Positions 25,250-36,060 of a stretch of 64,000 nucleotides of DNA are shown here, piece by piece (the first letter of the stretch is position 1; every line of letters begins with the position of its first letter). The stretch comes from Puccinellia tenuiflora (taxonomy: Eukaryota; Streptophyta; Magnoliopsida; Poales; Poaceae). The position numbers and the translations under genes were made by a program. The DNA is taken from positions 284,068 to 348,067 of the forward strand of contig QRDG01000535.1 of NCBI GenBank assembly GCA_012064385.1, given 5' to 3'. The notes under the pieces are model-generated. The model searched no databases. It was not told the origin of the DNA and worked only from the letters and a program-made list of their open reading frames with translations.

Positions 25250-25605
25250 TACCTACCCGTGGCGCACCACTATTTCGGTGCGCCACGGGTAAGAGGTTAC
25301 CCATGGCGCACCACTATTTTTGTGCGCCACGGCTATGTGGGGTAAAAATTTGGCCCCGAGACCATTATTTTGGTGGCGCATTGAAATAAGGTGCGCCACG
25401 GCTATACTCTTACCTGTGGCGCACCGAAATAGTGGTGCGCCATGGGTAAGGAGGGTGCCCCTCCGTCAGCCCAGCCTGCACTTTGCCGTGGCGCACCACT
25501 ATTTTGGTGCGCCACGGGTAATGTCCTACGCGTGGCGCATCAGTGTCTGGTGCGCCACGGCTATATACTCGTGGCATACCAAAATAGTGGTGCGCCATGG
25601 GTAAG
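25250..25605. repeat. Array of ~33-nt imperfect hairpins (CACTA subterminal repeats)
   Basis: Seven consecutive inverted pairs with arms of the CCGTGGCGCA / TGCGCCACGG type and loops such as CCACTATTTCG. They are spaced by short unrelated sequence of some 10-50 bp. A second group of about four pairs occurs at the other end (23910-24075). Confidence 0.85.
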
Positions 25606-26189
25606 TAATCCACCTATAAGCCTTTTCCTACTAGTGCAATTGGGGGCTCCCAAATCTTGCCAAAGCTTCACAACTCGAATGCTTCGCGGCACACCAAACC
25701 GTCTAGGGTACACAATGCACTCAAGAGACACAAGCTCTTGGGAACACAATGCACCCAAGAGTAATAAGCTTCTCAACCTTCAATCCCACGAATCTTCGTG
25801 GAGAGCACAACCCGATGCAACTAATGCAATAGGCAAGAACACACCAAGTGGTCAAATCCTTCTCTCCAAAATCCAACCAAAGCAACTAATGCTATGGAGG
25901 GATTTAGGAGGAAGAACAAAGGAGGAATACCAAGAACTCCAAAATCTAGATCCCACGAGTTCCCCTCACTTAGAGGAGATTTTGTTTGGTGGAATAGAGG
26001 ATCTAGATCTCCTCTCTTGTTTCCCTAAAAATGGGCAAGAATCATCGGAGGGAAGTGGAGGAATCGATCTCTCAAAGATGTGCAACAATGGAGGAGAGAG
26101 GGGAAAAAGAGCTCTTTAATCTTAGGGAACCATTGGGGAAGAAATCCCTTAAATAGGTCCCCTAAAAAGTGACCGTTGAAGGGGTACGG

Positions 26190-26470
26190 GAGCCCGGCCT
26201 GGGGGCCGGCCTGGGAGCCGGCCTGGGCTGGCCAGGGGGCTGGCCACCCAGCAGAGCCGGCCGGCCTGGGAGCCGACCTGGGCTGGCCAGGGGGCTGGCC
26301 ACCCAGCAGAGCCGGCCGGCCTAGGAGCCGGCCTGGGCTGGCCAGGGGGCTGGCCACCCAGCAGAGCCGGCCGGCCTGGGAGCCGGCCTGGGCTGGCCAG
26401 GGGGCTGGCCACCCAGCAGAGCCGGCCGGCCTTGGAGCTGGCCTAGGATGGCCTGGAGGCCGGGCACCCA
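26190..26470. repeat. 55-bp GC-rich tandem repeat, about 4 copies (right LTR)
   Basis: Same unit as at 16340-16500. CACCCAGCAGAGCCGG landmarks recur near 26246, 26301, 26356 and 26411, giving a period of 55 bp. Confidence 0.9.
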
Positions 26471-27431
26471 ACTGCGTACGAAAACTTCAATATCTTTTTC
26501 ATCCGGACTCCGATTTCGATGATCTTGGGCTCGTTGGAGTCGCAACGAAGAGCCCTTCAAGATTATGCAGAGAAACATCATAGTCCATCATGTGAGGATA
26601 AAACCAAATGTAGAAAGGAAAAACCTTCTCATTAGCAAACCGGAAATGCAATATCTTTTGCAAATGAAGTCCGAATGAAGTAAAACCAATTTTGATGGAA
26701 AAAGGACGACAAAAGCAATCCTTGGAAATGATTAAACAAGTAAAGGAGATTTTGCAAAAAAATGGAAGAGAGAACCATTCCATAGGGACGAACCGACATA
26801 ATCTCCAAAACCGAAAACGCAATAGAAGATGCATATGAAAACCGTTTTCGGTGAACTTAGCCTTGTCATGACACAAGCACCAAGACCATACCACGATAAG
26901 AGCCAAATAAGAACCAATGAAGATGATTGCAAAGATGCAAATGTTTGAGCTCTCCACGAACGATACGATCAAGATACTCGGTCGAGAGCCCCTCTTGATA
27001 GTACGGTTAACTATCCTATAATCCGGTCTCTCAGTAACATCATGAGACCGGTAAAAAAGAAACCCTATCAAGATCATACCTTTGCCTTGCGCATTAATCC
27101 ACTTGAGGTCGATGAAGACGATCTTCATCTCCTCAAGTCGCACCACCTTTCTTGATTGCGCTTCGCTTGGTGAAGATTCACATGTTGCTCCCCCATACAC
27201 CAATATGGGGGAGGCACCTCTTCGGCATAACTTCACAAGGACTTGAGTGTTGATCAACTCGCACTTAGCCTTGACCAAAACATAATCTTCTTCCCTTAGC
27301 CTTGACTCCAACATATGGAGATCAAGCAACGCATATGGACACACCTACAAATATAGCTCAATACAAACATTAGTCCATAGAGATTGTCATTAATTACCAA
27401 AACCACGCATGGGGACAACCATGCACTTTCA

Positions 27432-27746
27432 GTAACTCCATCACTACATGGTGGTAACTCTATCAATCTAGCAAGATAACTCAATCACTCCTGGATGAGT
27501 AAATTACGGGGTGGTAATTCTACCAGTTTAGGATGGGTAACTCTATCACCGTTGGGTGGGTAACTTCATTTGCTTAGGGTGGATGACTATATCACTATAT
27601 GATGGTAACTCTATCAGTTTAGGTTGGGTAACTCTATCAGTTTAGTGTGGATAACTCTATCACTACTGGGTGGGTAATTTCATTAGTTTAGGGTGGTAAC
27701 TCTATCAGTGTAGGATGGGTAAATCTATCACTGTTGAGTGGGTAAC
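27432..27746 (+). repeat. Minisatellite block 2
   Basis: About 14 units of the same 22-23 bp repeat as block 1, lying between the two LTR retrotransposons. It begins and ends with the GTAAC target copies of those two insertions. Confidence 0.9.
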
Positions 27747-29177
27747 TGATACGTCTCCAACGTATCTATAATTTCTTATGATCCATGCTTGTTTTAATAC
27801 CATTTGCTACATGTTTTGTTTACATCTTATAGCATTTTTATGCATTTTCTGGAACTAACCTATTAACAAGATGCCACAGTGCCAGTTCCTGTTTTCTGTT
27901 GTTTTCCCGTTTCAGAAAAGTACTTAAGGAAATATTCTCAGAATTGGACGGGACAAAAAGCAGCAGTCTTATAATTCAATGGACTACACGGAGCCCGAAG
28001 GAGAGGACCTGGAGGGCCGTGGGCCGGCCACACCATAGGGTGGCGCGGGACCCATGCCTGCCGCGCCACCAGGTGGTGTGGGGCCCACGGGAGCCCTCCG
28101 ACGCCGCCCTTTCGCCTATATATTGCCCCCGACGCATAAAACCTAGACGACCCCGTCATATTCCAAAGAAACATCTGCAGCGCCGCCGCCATCGCCGACA
28201 AGTTTCGGGGGACAGAAGTCTCTGTTCCGGCACCCTGCCGGGACGGGGAAGTGCCCCCGGAGCCATCTCCATCGACTCCACCACCATCTTCATCGCCGTT
28301 GCTGACTCCCATGATGAGGAGGGAGTAGTTCTCCCTCGGGGCTGAGGGCCGTACCGGTAGCCATGTGGTCTATATCTCTCTCTCTCTCATGATGTGATCT
28401 ATATGTGATCATGAGCTTTGCAATCTAGATGTTGTTATGTTACTCAAGTGGGCTTTATTTATGTGATCTCCGGGGACTCCTTGTCCCACGTGTGTAAAGG
28501 TGACAGTGTGTGCACCGTGTGGGTCTTTAGGCTATATTTCACAAGATACTTGTTCACTGATTTATTATTTGAGTTGGATGTCTCTATGAAATTGTGGTGT
28601 GTTAGTACCTCCTATGAATGCTCATGGTCCAGTGTGGGGTATTCATTAGTACTTGGGAATATATGTTTGAGGCGTGCTTTTGCATTCCTACACAATGAAT
28701 TAGTGTTCGTTATCCAGCCGGAGAATACTTCGGAGTAGTATATTGAAGTGCTTATATTTATATTCAATTATGATTGCATTGTTGAGAGTGACCACTGGTG
28801 AAAGTATGATCCCTAGGCCTTGTTTCTAAGCATTGAAACACCGTTTACAACAAGTTCTGCTACATGTTTGCTTGCTGCCATTTTTATTTCAGATTGCAAT
28901 TACTACTTATAATCATCCATATTACTTGTATTTCACTATCTCTTCGCCGAACTAGTGCACCTATACATCTGACAAGTGTATTGGGTGTGTTGGGGACACA
29001 AGAGACTTTTTGTATTGTGATTGCAGGGTTGCTTGAGAGGGATACCTTTGACCTCTACCTCCCTGAGTTCGATAAACCTTGGGTGATTCACTTAAGGGAA
29101 ACTTGCTGCTGTTCTACAAACCTCTGCTCTTGGAGGCCCAACACTGTCTACAAGAATAGAAGCGTGTGTAGACATCA
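27747..29177 (+). repeat. 5' LTR of the Gypsy-type element
   Basis: 1431 bp. A TATA-like CTATATATTG at 28116-28125 follows a GC-rich stretch and is the likely LTR promoter. A short CT microsatellite lies at 28376-28388. Confidence 0.93.
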
Positions 29178-29345
29178 AGCTATTTTCTGGCGCCGTTGCC
29201 GGGGAGGTAAGGTAAGCGGCACTCACACTCCAACAACAAAGCTATCCGGCAACGAAGCTATTTTCTGGCGCCCTTGCCGGGGAGGTAAGGTAAAAGGTAC
29301 TCACATCATCTGGCTACTAAGCTATTTTCTAGTACTGTTGCTGTT
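29177..29345 (+). repeat. Primer-binding site region in two full and one partial copy
   Basis: The sequence AAGCTATTTTCTGGCGCC begins at 29177, directly at the LTR edge, with TGGCGCCGTTGCCGGGGA from 29188 as the expected primer site. A second copy with one change (CCCTTGCC) starts at 29255. A third, truncated copy (AAGCTATTTTCTAG) starts at 29319. Only the first is positioned to prime. Confidence 0.75.
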
Positions 29346-29428
29346 GTGTGAGTGCTCGAAGTTATTTCCTTTAGATTCTGCAATTATATCTTTTTGTTTC
29401 TTGTTTTTAATTTCACTAGTTAGGCTTA

Positions 29429-31050
29429 ATGGAAAACAAAAAAAAAATTAGTATTAGTTCTTTGGAAATCATTTTTGCTAATGCTATGGAAAAGTCTAAT
29501 CTTGGGGAAGCTAGTTTTTATGAAAATGATCTTTTTAGTTCCCCAGCTTTAGAGGAGAAAATTTGCTCTGATAATACTTTGTCTCCCATATGTGATAATT
29601 CGAATCATGCTTGTGATATTCTAAATCCACCTACTGAAAGTATTCCTTTTAAAATACCTATGAAAATTGTTGAAAAGGTTATGGATGAATGTTATGCAGG
29701 GGATGGAACAATCCGTCCAAGTGATCACTTGTTGAAACTTACAGAACTTTGTGAGTTGTTTAAGATTGCAGGTTTATCAAGAGAAAATGTCATGAAGAAA
29801 TTATTTCCATTGTCACTTAAGGACAAAGCAAGGGAGTGGTATGATCTACTTGATGATCCTCATCATTTGGAGTGGAAGGAGCTTGCAAATCTCTTTTACT
29901 CTAAATTTTATCCTCCTTATGAAATGCATTTGGATAGGAATTACATTTTTAATTTTTGGCCTCATGATGGAGAAAGCATTGCTCAAGCTTGGGGAAGGCT
30001 GAAAACATTAATACTTAAATGTCCTAACCATGAGCTTCCTAAGAAAATAATTGTTACTAATTTTTATGCAAGGCTTTCAGGTGATTGCAAGAATTATCTA
30101 GATGCCTGTTTAGGGGGTTCTTTCACAAGTAAGAAGGTTGAAACTAGATGGGATCTTCTTGAGAAAATTCAAGACAATACTGAAGGTTGGGAGAATGACA
30201 AAGGTAAAGAATCAGGTTATGTGGAGAAGCTTCCTTTCAAGGCTCTCCCTCCTAAGAAGGGAAAGAAGAAGAAGAAGATGAAGAGTAAAAGGAGAGAGGA
30301 AACGGTACCTTTCCCTAAACATGTTGCTCCTATTATAGTTGTTGCTGATGAGTATGAATTCGATGATTTTGAATTAGATGATGTTCCTATGCCTGTTACT
30401 TATATTAGTGATCATGATTGGGAAAAGCATAGTACTTTTGATATTGAAAACCTCTTGGGTACTAATTCTGAAAATGATGATGCTAATGATTGCAACACTA
30501 TTAGTACTATCCATATTCTTTCCAATGATGATATGATAAGCTCTAAGCTTGGGATGAGGTGTTTGAAAATCCTTTTGCTACTAATGATTACATGTTTGAT
30601 ACATCTCCTTCTAGTAAAAATGATGATATGTTTACAGATGAACACACTTTGGAAGATAAATATTCTATTCCTTATGATGATACTATGCCCCCAGTTTTTG
30701 ATAATTATTATAAAGAATATTATGACATGGGTTATAATTACAATCATCCTCATGAAACTTGTCATAATTATGGAGGGATCACCCAAAACCATCCCTTTAA
30801 TATACAACCTGTTTATCATGTTCAAGTTCTTTATGATGATCCTGCTCCAGTTGTTATTCATGAGAAGAACTTTGTTTATGTGGAAAATGATGACACTTTT
30901 ATGCATATGGATCATGATAAGAATTTTACATGTGATGGTTATATTGTGGATTTTATCAATGATGCTACTGAAGGTTTTTATGAAAAAGGGAGACATGGCT
31001 TCATATATCACAATAACATTGAATCTCCTCTCCTTTTGTTGAAATTTTGA
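29429..31050 (+). pseudogene. Gypsy-type gag, single-base frameshift
   Basis: Starts MENKKKISISS. Residues ~95-245 match the retrotransposon gag (capsid) domain: DKAREWYDLLDD, WKELANLFYSKFYPP, and FNFWPHDGESIAQAWGRLK. A lysine-rich stretch (KKGKKKKKMKSKRR) and acidic, Asp/Tyr-rich C-terminal sequence follow. At 30551-30553 the frame slips by one base in a G run; the downstream frame continues, with a similar acidic/aromatic composition, to a stop at 31048-31050. No zinc knuckle or protease is seen. The slip probably inactivates this copy's C-terminus, though an upstream product of ~380 residues holding the capsid domain could still be made. Confidence 0.8.
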
Positions 31051-34000
31051 AGTTGCACCTATTTTGTCTTCCTATGCTAGTCAATTTATGCTTCATGGAT
31101 TTATTTACTTACAAGATTCCAATGCATAGGAAGTGGGTTAGACTTAAATGAGTTTTATAGTTGCTTCTTGATGCTCCCTTATTGTGCTCCAACTCTCATT
31201 TTTATGTGAGCATCATCAAAATTACCATGCCTAGCTAAAAGGCTTTAAAGAAAAGCGCTTATGGGAGACAACCCATCATTTTATTTTCAGTATCTTTTCT
31301 TTTATTTGAGTCAAGAAGTTTGTTTACTTCTGTAGCAACTTCTTTGTATCTTTATTTTCTTGTAATGTTGTGCCAAGTAAGGTCTCTAGTAGAAAGTTTT
31401 TGCTATATTTGGATTTCTGCACAGGAAACAGATTTCTGTCTGTCACCGTTAAATTCGTCATTTATTCCAGAAGCGACGAAATGCTTTGAGATTTTGTGTG
31501 CTGAATCTTCATATATGTATGAAACTTTTTCTAGTTCAGTGATTTTCGATTTGAGCAACTCTAGTGCCTCGAAAAAATTCGTCTTTACAGACTGTTCAGA
31601 TTTTGACAGATTCTGCCTTTTATTGTGCATTGCTTCTTTTGCGATGTTTATTTGGATCTTTTTGGTTCTTTGAGCATCAGTGGCTGTAGCTAATGTTATA
31701 ATGCATTAAGATGTGCTTGTGTCACAGTAGAACTTGTGAATTTTTGGTTTATGCACTAACCCTCTAATGAGAATTACTTTGAGTTTGATGTGGTGGAAGT
31801 TTTCAAGTAAGCAAAAGGGACGATATGATGAGATCAAGAAGAGTGAAAAGCCTAAGCTTGGGGATGCCCCGGTGGGTCATCCCCAGCAAATTCAAGAAGA
31901 CTCAAGCATCTAAGCTTGGGGATGCCCAAGGCATCCCCTTCTTCATCGACAAAACTATCAGGTCATCTCTAGTGATACTATATTTTTATTCCACTACATC
32001 TTATGTATTTTGCTTGGAGCGTCTGTTTTTATTTTGAGTGTGTGTTTTAGTTTGCTTAATAAGTTGGATCCTAGCATTCTTGTGTGGGAGAGAGACACGC
32101 TCCGCTTTTTCATATGAATACTCTTGTGCTTCGCTTATATTTGTTGAGTATTCTTAGCTACTGTCTGTTTTCTAGTAAGCTCTCGCTTTTAGCATGTTAT
32201 CTTGTTTAGAGCTGCTAGTTCTTTGTGTTAAGCTCTCTTGTATTTCACTCTTATTTGTTAGAGAGTTGTTTTAGTTGCTTGGTTGATGTGTTAGATTGGA
32301 AAATGCTATGCTTGTGATAGTGGTATGAAATAGAGAAAAGCTGCATAGTCTTGTAGACCTTTGTGTAGATAACTTGCTCCTCTTCAATTGTTTTGAGGTA
32401 TTAAAATAACTAATGGTTAAAATATGTTGGTTAATGTTGTTAAGAGCTGATTAGTGAAGATGTGTTAGTAGAGCGTGGAGCCGTACTTTTCTGAACTAAA
32501 AACAACTTAAGTCAATAGTGCTTTAGTGTCGTGATTTCCTCTTAGTTGAAAAGAAGTTTCTAATGGTATAGTTACTGCAACGGTCGGGGAAGCCAACGGG
32601 GCACTTGTGTCGCCGCCACGATCCCTCTCGGGGTGTCTCTAACCATTTGTAAAACTTTGATACTGTTAGTTGTTTGCAATATACGACATGCTATGTGAGT
32701 TTTTGGTTTTTGGCACTTCCACCTCCATATTTTGCTAGCCTCTTCGGTACTTTGCATTGCCCTTTTTCACATTGAGATTGGTGCATACTTCGCAAGTACA
32801 TCCAACCCCGTGGGAGATCTTCATCTTGTTCTCCTACACATAAGCCAACTATCTTCCTCAAAACAGCCACCATATCTACCTATCACAGCATTTCCATAGC
32901 TGTTCCGAGATACATTGCCATGCAACATCCATCATTTACATTACATGACTTTATGTCATTTTTACTTCATTACCATATAGTATTGCTTGACCATTTGAGT
33001 TAGTGTGATGCGTGGTTTTCCACATGTGTTACATCTTTTCCACACTACGCTCGGTCTTGCATATCCACCATACACCATGTATTAGTCTTTGAGTTTTGAG
33101 TACACCAAAAAGTGTGATGATCATCTTGTAAAATAGAGTGTTGCCTCTACCTGTGAGCATATTGAAAAGAGTCCAAAGTGGCCAATCAAAAGAGTCCAAA
33201 AGAGACCAATGAGAGAAAAATATAAAAGAGCCACAAAGGCCTCAAAAAGCAAAAAGCAAAAAAAGAGAAAAAGAAAAAAAGAATATAAAATGAGAGAGGG
33301 GGCAACACTACTATCCTTTTATTCCACACTTGTGCTAGTAGCACCTACATCATTGTAGTGAGTTTTCATGCTTCATTAGTATAACTATGTGGGGACCAAA
33401 CGTTATAGAACTTGGCTTGTATATTCCAACGATGAGCCTCCTCAAGTGAGCTCTAGGTCTTCATGAGCAAGCAAGTTGGATGCACCCCCACTAGTTCCAT
33501 TGGAGAGCTTCCATTCATATAGCTCTATGTGCATCCGTTGCATGGCAATCACTACTCCTCATTCAGTGTCTACTACGGGACTTCCTCTTGTCTTTTGGTT
33601 ACCTCTTCCACTGTTTGAGCCTTTCTTTTTGGCCTTCCAAACCCCCATTATTATTCTCTTTGCCATAACCTCATGGTGCCAAGCCTTCTTCTTGCTTGTA
33701 TTAGTTGAGTGGACTACATAACAGTTGATAAGTTAAGTGGATGGATAAAGGACACTTGACTTGAGCTTGGCTATTTCTATTATTGACTGAATTTGATGCT
33801 TTGAAGATTGATTGACATTTTACATTGGAGACACAATTTACTATCCTTCTTTCTAAACCTTATGTATGGTTCCTTGTCTCCAACACGCTGATTCATGAAA
33901 AGTTCTAGCTTCTTTTAGCTAGCATTTGTTAATCATTGTTTGCTTAATGTCAACTATAGACAATTGTTTTGGATCACCTTATTCACATCATGTGCTTTGC

Positions 34001-34087
34001 ATTGCTATGTTGATCTAGATTGTGAGTTAGCATGTCTCCTAAGAAATTATTTGTTATCGTTCTACCTACTCGAGGACGAGTAGAACT
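31051..34087 (+). other. Non-coding 3-kb interior of the Gypsy-type element
   Basis: This occupies the place of pol. All frames are short. It contains AAGCTTGGGGATG purine-tract look-alikes at 31854 and 31912 and an A-rich purine tract at 33180-33300. No RNA gene or protein domain was recognised. Confidence 0.7.
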
Positions 34088-34101
34088 AAGCTTGGGGATG
34101 C

Positions 34102-35530
34102 TGATACGTCTCCAACGTATCTATAATTTCTTATGATCCATGCTTGTTTTCATACCATTTGCTACATGTTTTGTTTACATCTTATAGCATTTTTATGCAT
34201 TTTCTGGAACTAACCTATTAACAAGATGCCACAGTGCCAGTTCCTGTTTTCTGCTGTTTTCCCGTTTCAGAAAAGTACTTAAGGAAATATTCTCAGAATT
34301 GGACGGGACAAAAAGCAGCAGTCTTATAATTCAATGGACTACACGGAGCCCGAAGGAGAGGACCTGGAGGGCCGTGGGCCGGCCACACCATAGGGTGGCG
34401 CGGGACCCATGCCTGCCGCGCCACCAGGTGGTGTGGGGCCCACGGGAGCCCTCCGACGCCGCCCTTTCGCCTATATATTGCCCCCGACGCATAAAACCTA
34501 GACGGACCCCGTCATATTCCAAAGAAACATCTGCAGCGCCGCCGCCATCGCCGACAAGTTTCGGGGGACAGAAGTCTCTGTTCCGGCACCCTGCCGGGAC
34601 GGGAAGTGCCCCGGAGCCATCTCCATCGACTCCACCACCATCTTCATCGCCGTTGCTGACTCCCATGATGAGGAGGGAGTAGTTCTCCCTCGGGGCTGAG
34701 GGCCGTACCGGTAGCCATGTGGTCTATATCTCTCTCTCTCCAATGATGTGATCTATATGTGATCATGAGCTTTGCAATCTAGATGTTGTTATGTTACTCA
34801 AGTGGGCTTTATTTATGTGATCTTCGGGGACTCCTTGTCCCACGTGTGTAAAGGTGACAGTGTGTGCACCGTGTGGGTCTTTAGGCTATATTTCACAAGA
34901 TACTTGTTCACTGATTTATTATTTGAGTTGGATGTCTCTATGAAATTATGGTGTGTTAGTACCTCCTATGAATGCTCATGGTCCAGTGTGGGGTATTCAT
35001 TAGTACTTGGGAATATATGTTTGAGGCGTGCTTTTGCATTCCTACACAATGAATTAGTGTTCGTTATCCAGCCGGAGAATACTTTGGAGTAGTATATTGA
35101 AGTGCTTATATTTATATTCAATTATGATTGCATTGTTGAGAGTGACCACTGGTGAAAGTATGATCCCTAGGCCTTGTTTCTAAGCATTGAAACACCGTTT
35201 ACAACAAGTTCTGCTACATGTTTGCTTGCTGCCATTTTTATTTCAGATTGCAATTACTACTTATAATCATCCATATTACTTGTATTTCACTATCTCTTCG
35301 CCGAACTAGTGCACCTATACATCTGACAAGTGTATTGGTGTGTTGGGGACACAAGAGACTTTTTGTATTGTGATTGCAGGGTTGCTTGAGAGGGATACCT
35401 TTGACCTCTACCTCCCTGAGTTCGATAAACCTTGGGTGATTCACTTAAGGGAAACTTGCTGCTGTTCTACAAACCTCTGCTCTTGGAGGCCCAACACTGT
35501 CTACAAGAATAGAAGCGTGTGTAGACATCA
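34102..35530 (+). repeat. 3' LTR of the Gypsy-type element
   Basis: 1429 bp, nearly identical to 27747-29177. The TATA-like CTATATATTG is at 34471-34480. It is preceded by the purine tract AAGCTTGGGGATG and one C. Confidence 0.93.
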
Positions 35531-35960
35531 GTAACTTCATTTGTTTATGGGTGGGTAACTATATCACTACAAGGTGGTAACTCTATCAGTATACCGTGGG
35601 TAACTCTATCAGTTTAGGGTGGTTAACTCTATCACTACTGGGTGGGGAATTTCATCAGTTTAGGGTGCTTAATCCATCACTATGGGGTGGTAACTCTATC
35701 AGTGTAGCATGAGTAACTCTATGACTGTTGAGTGGGTAACTTCATCTGTTTAGGGTGGATAACTCCATCACTACAGGATGGTAACTCTATCAGTTTAGGG
35801 TGGGTAACTTGATCAGTTTAGGATCGTAACACTATCACTACTAGGTGGGTAACTTCATCAGTTTCGGGTGGTAATTCTATCACTACGAGGTGGTAACTCT
35901 ATCAGTATTAGATGAGTAACTCCATCAGTACGAGGAGATAACTCTATCAATCTAGTTTTG
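35531..35960 (+). repeat. Minisatellite block 3
   Basis: About 19 more units of the 22-23 bp repeat, fading out near 35960. Together the three blocks were one array of roughly 1.25 kb before the two retrotransposons entered. Confidence 0.9.
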
Positions 35961-36060
35961 GTAGATTAAGTTTCCAACACTTAGTTTAGGTAGATACAGT
36001 TCTTTATTGCTATTACCTGAAGATAATGAGCATGCACTAACTAAACTCACAAGATTAGTC

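Larger units (their letters stand above)
23888..25636. mobile_element. Non-autonomous CACTA transposon
   Basis: Starts CACTAGCACAAAAAAGC and ends with the inverse of CACTAGTAGGAAAAGGC, flanked by the 3-bp duplication CAA (23885-23887 and 25637-25639). The empty site is present in the partner LTR near 11077. Both subterminal regions (23905-24075 and 24775-25605) consist of GTGGCGCA / TGCGCCAC inverted pairs, the type of subterminal repeats CACTA transposases bind. The interior holds a GC-rich minisatellite and AT-rich filler. There is no transposase reading frame, so it depends on an autonomous relative. The 150-230 aa frames inside come from the minisatellite. Confidence 0.93.
10578..27431 (-). 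mobile_element. Gag-only LTR retrotransposon (Copia-like), with two nested insertions
   Basis: Ends TGAAAG...CTTTCA are flanked by an exact 5-bp target duplication GTAAC (10573-10577 and 27432-27436) inside the minisatellite. The element is transcribed on the minus strand: 5' LTR 27431-23387, primer-binding site 23384-23372, broken gag 23332-21069, a long non-coding stretch 21068-17473, a purine tract at 17486-17475, and 3' LTR 17472-10578. After subtracting the nested solo LTR and CACTA element, the LTRs are 2183 and 2293 bp. No protease, integrase, reverse transcriptase or RNase H can be found, so it could move only with enzymes from another element. The superfamily is inferred from the gag type and the Met-tRNA-type primer site. 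Confidence 0.9.
23387..27431 (-). repeat. 5' LTR of the gag-only element, interrupted by a CACTA element
   Basis: Starts TGAAAGAACAAAC and ends CACTTTCA on the plus strand. It is interrupted by the CACTA element at 23888-25636. Without that insertion it is 2293 bp, 110 bp longer than its partner. Confidence 0.9.
27747..35530 (+). mobile_element. Young gag-only Gypsy-type LTR retrotransposon
   Basis: A complete 7784-bp element: 5' LTR 27747-29177, primer site from 29188, gag 29429-31050, non-coding 31051-34087, purine tract AAGCTTGGGGATG at 34088-34100, and 3' LTR 34102-35530. It is flanked by exact GTAAC duplications (27742-27746 and 35531-35535) within the minisatellite. The LTRs (1431 and 1429 bp) open TGATACGTCTCC and close GTAGACATCA. 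By eye they differ at about five substitutions plus a few 1-2 bp indels. No pol motifs were found, so it is non-autonomous. Confidence 0.95.

Noticed and set aside
25250..25605. CRISPR-like repeat array
   Set aside because: Repeats are imperfect hairpins of alternating orientation with irregular spacing inside a CACTA element of a plant genome.
28418..28738. A 106-codon frame repeated at 34772-35092
   Set aside because: It is part of the two LTRs of the Gypsy-type element and has no coding signature.
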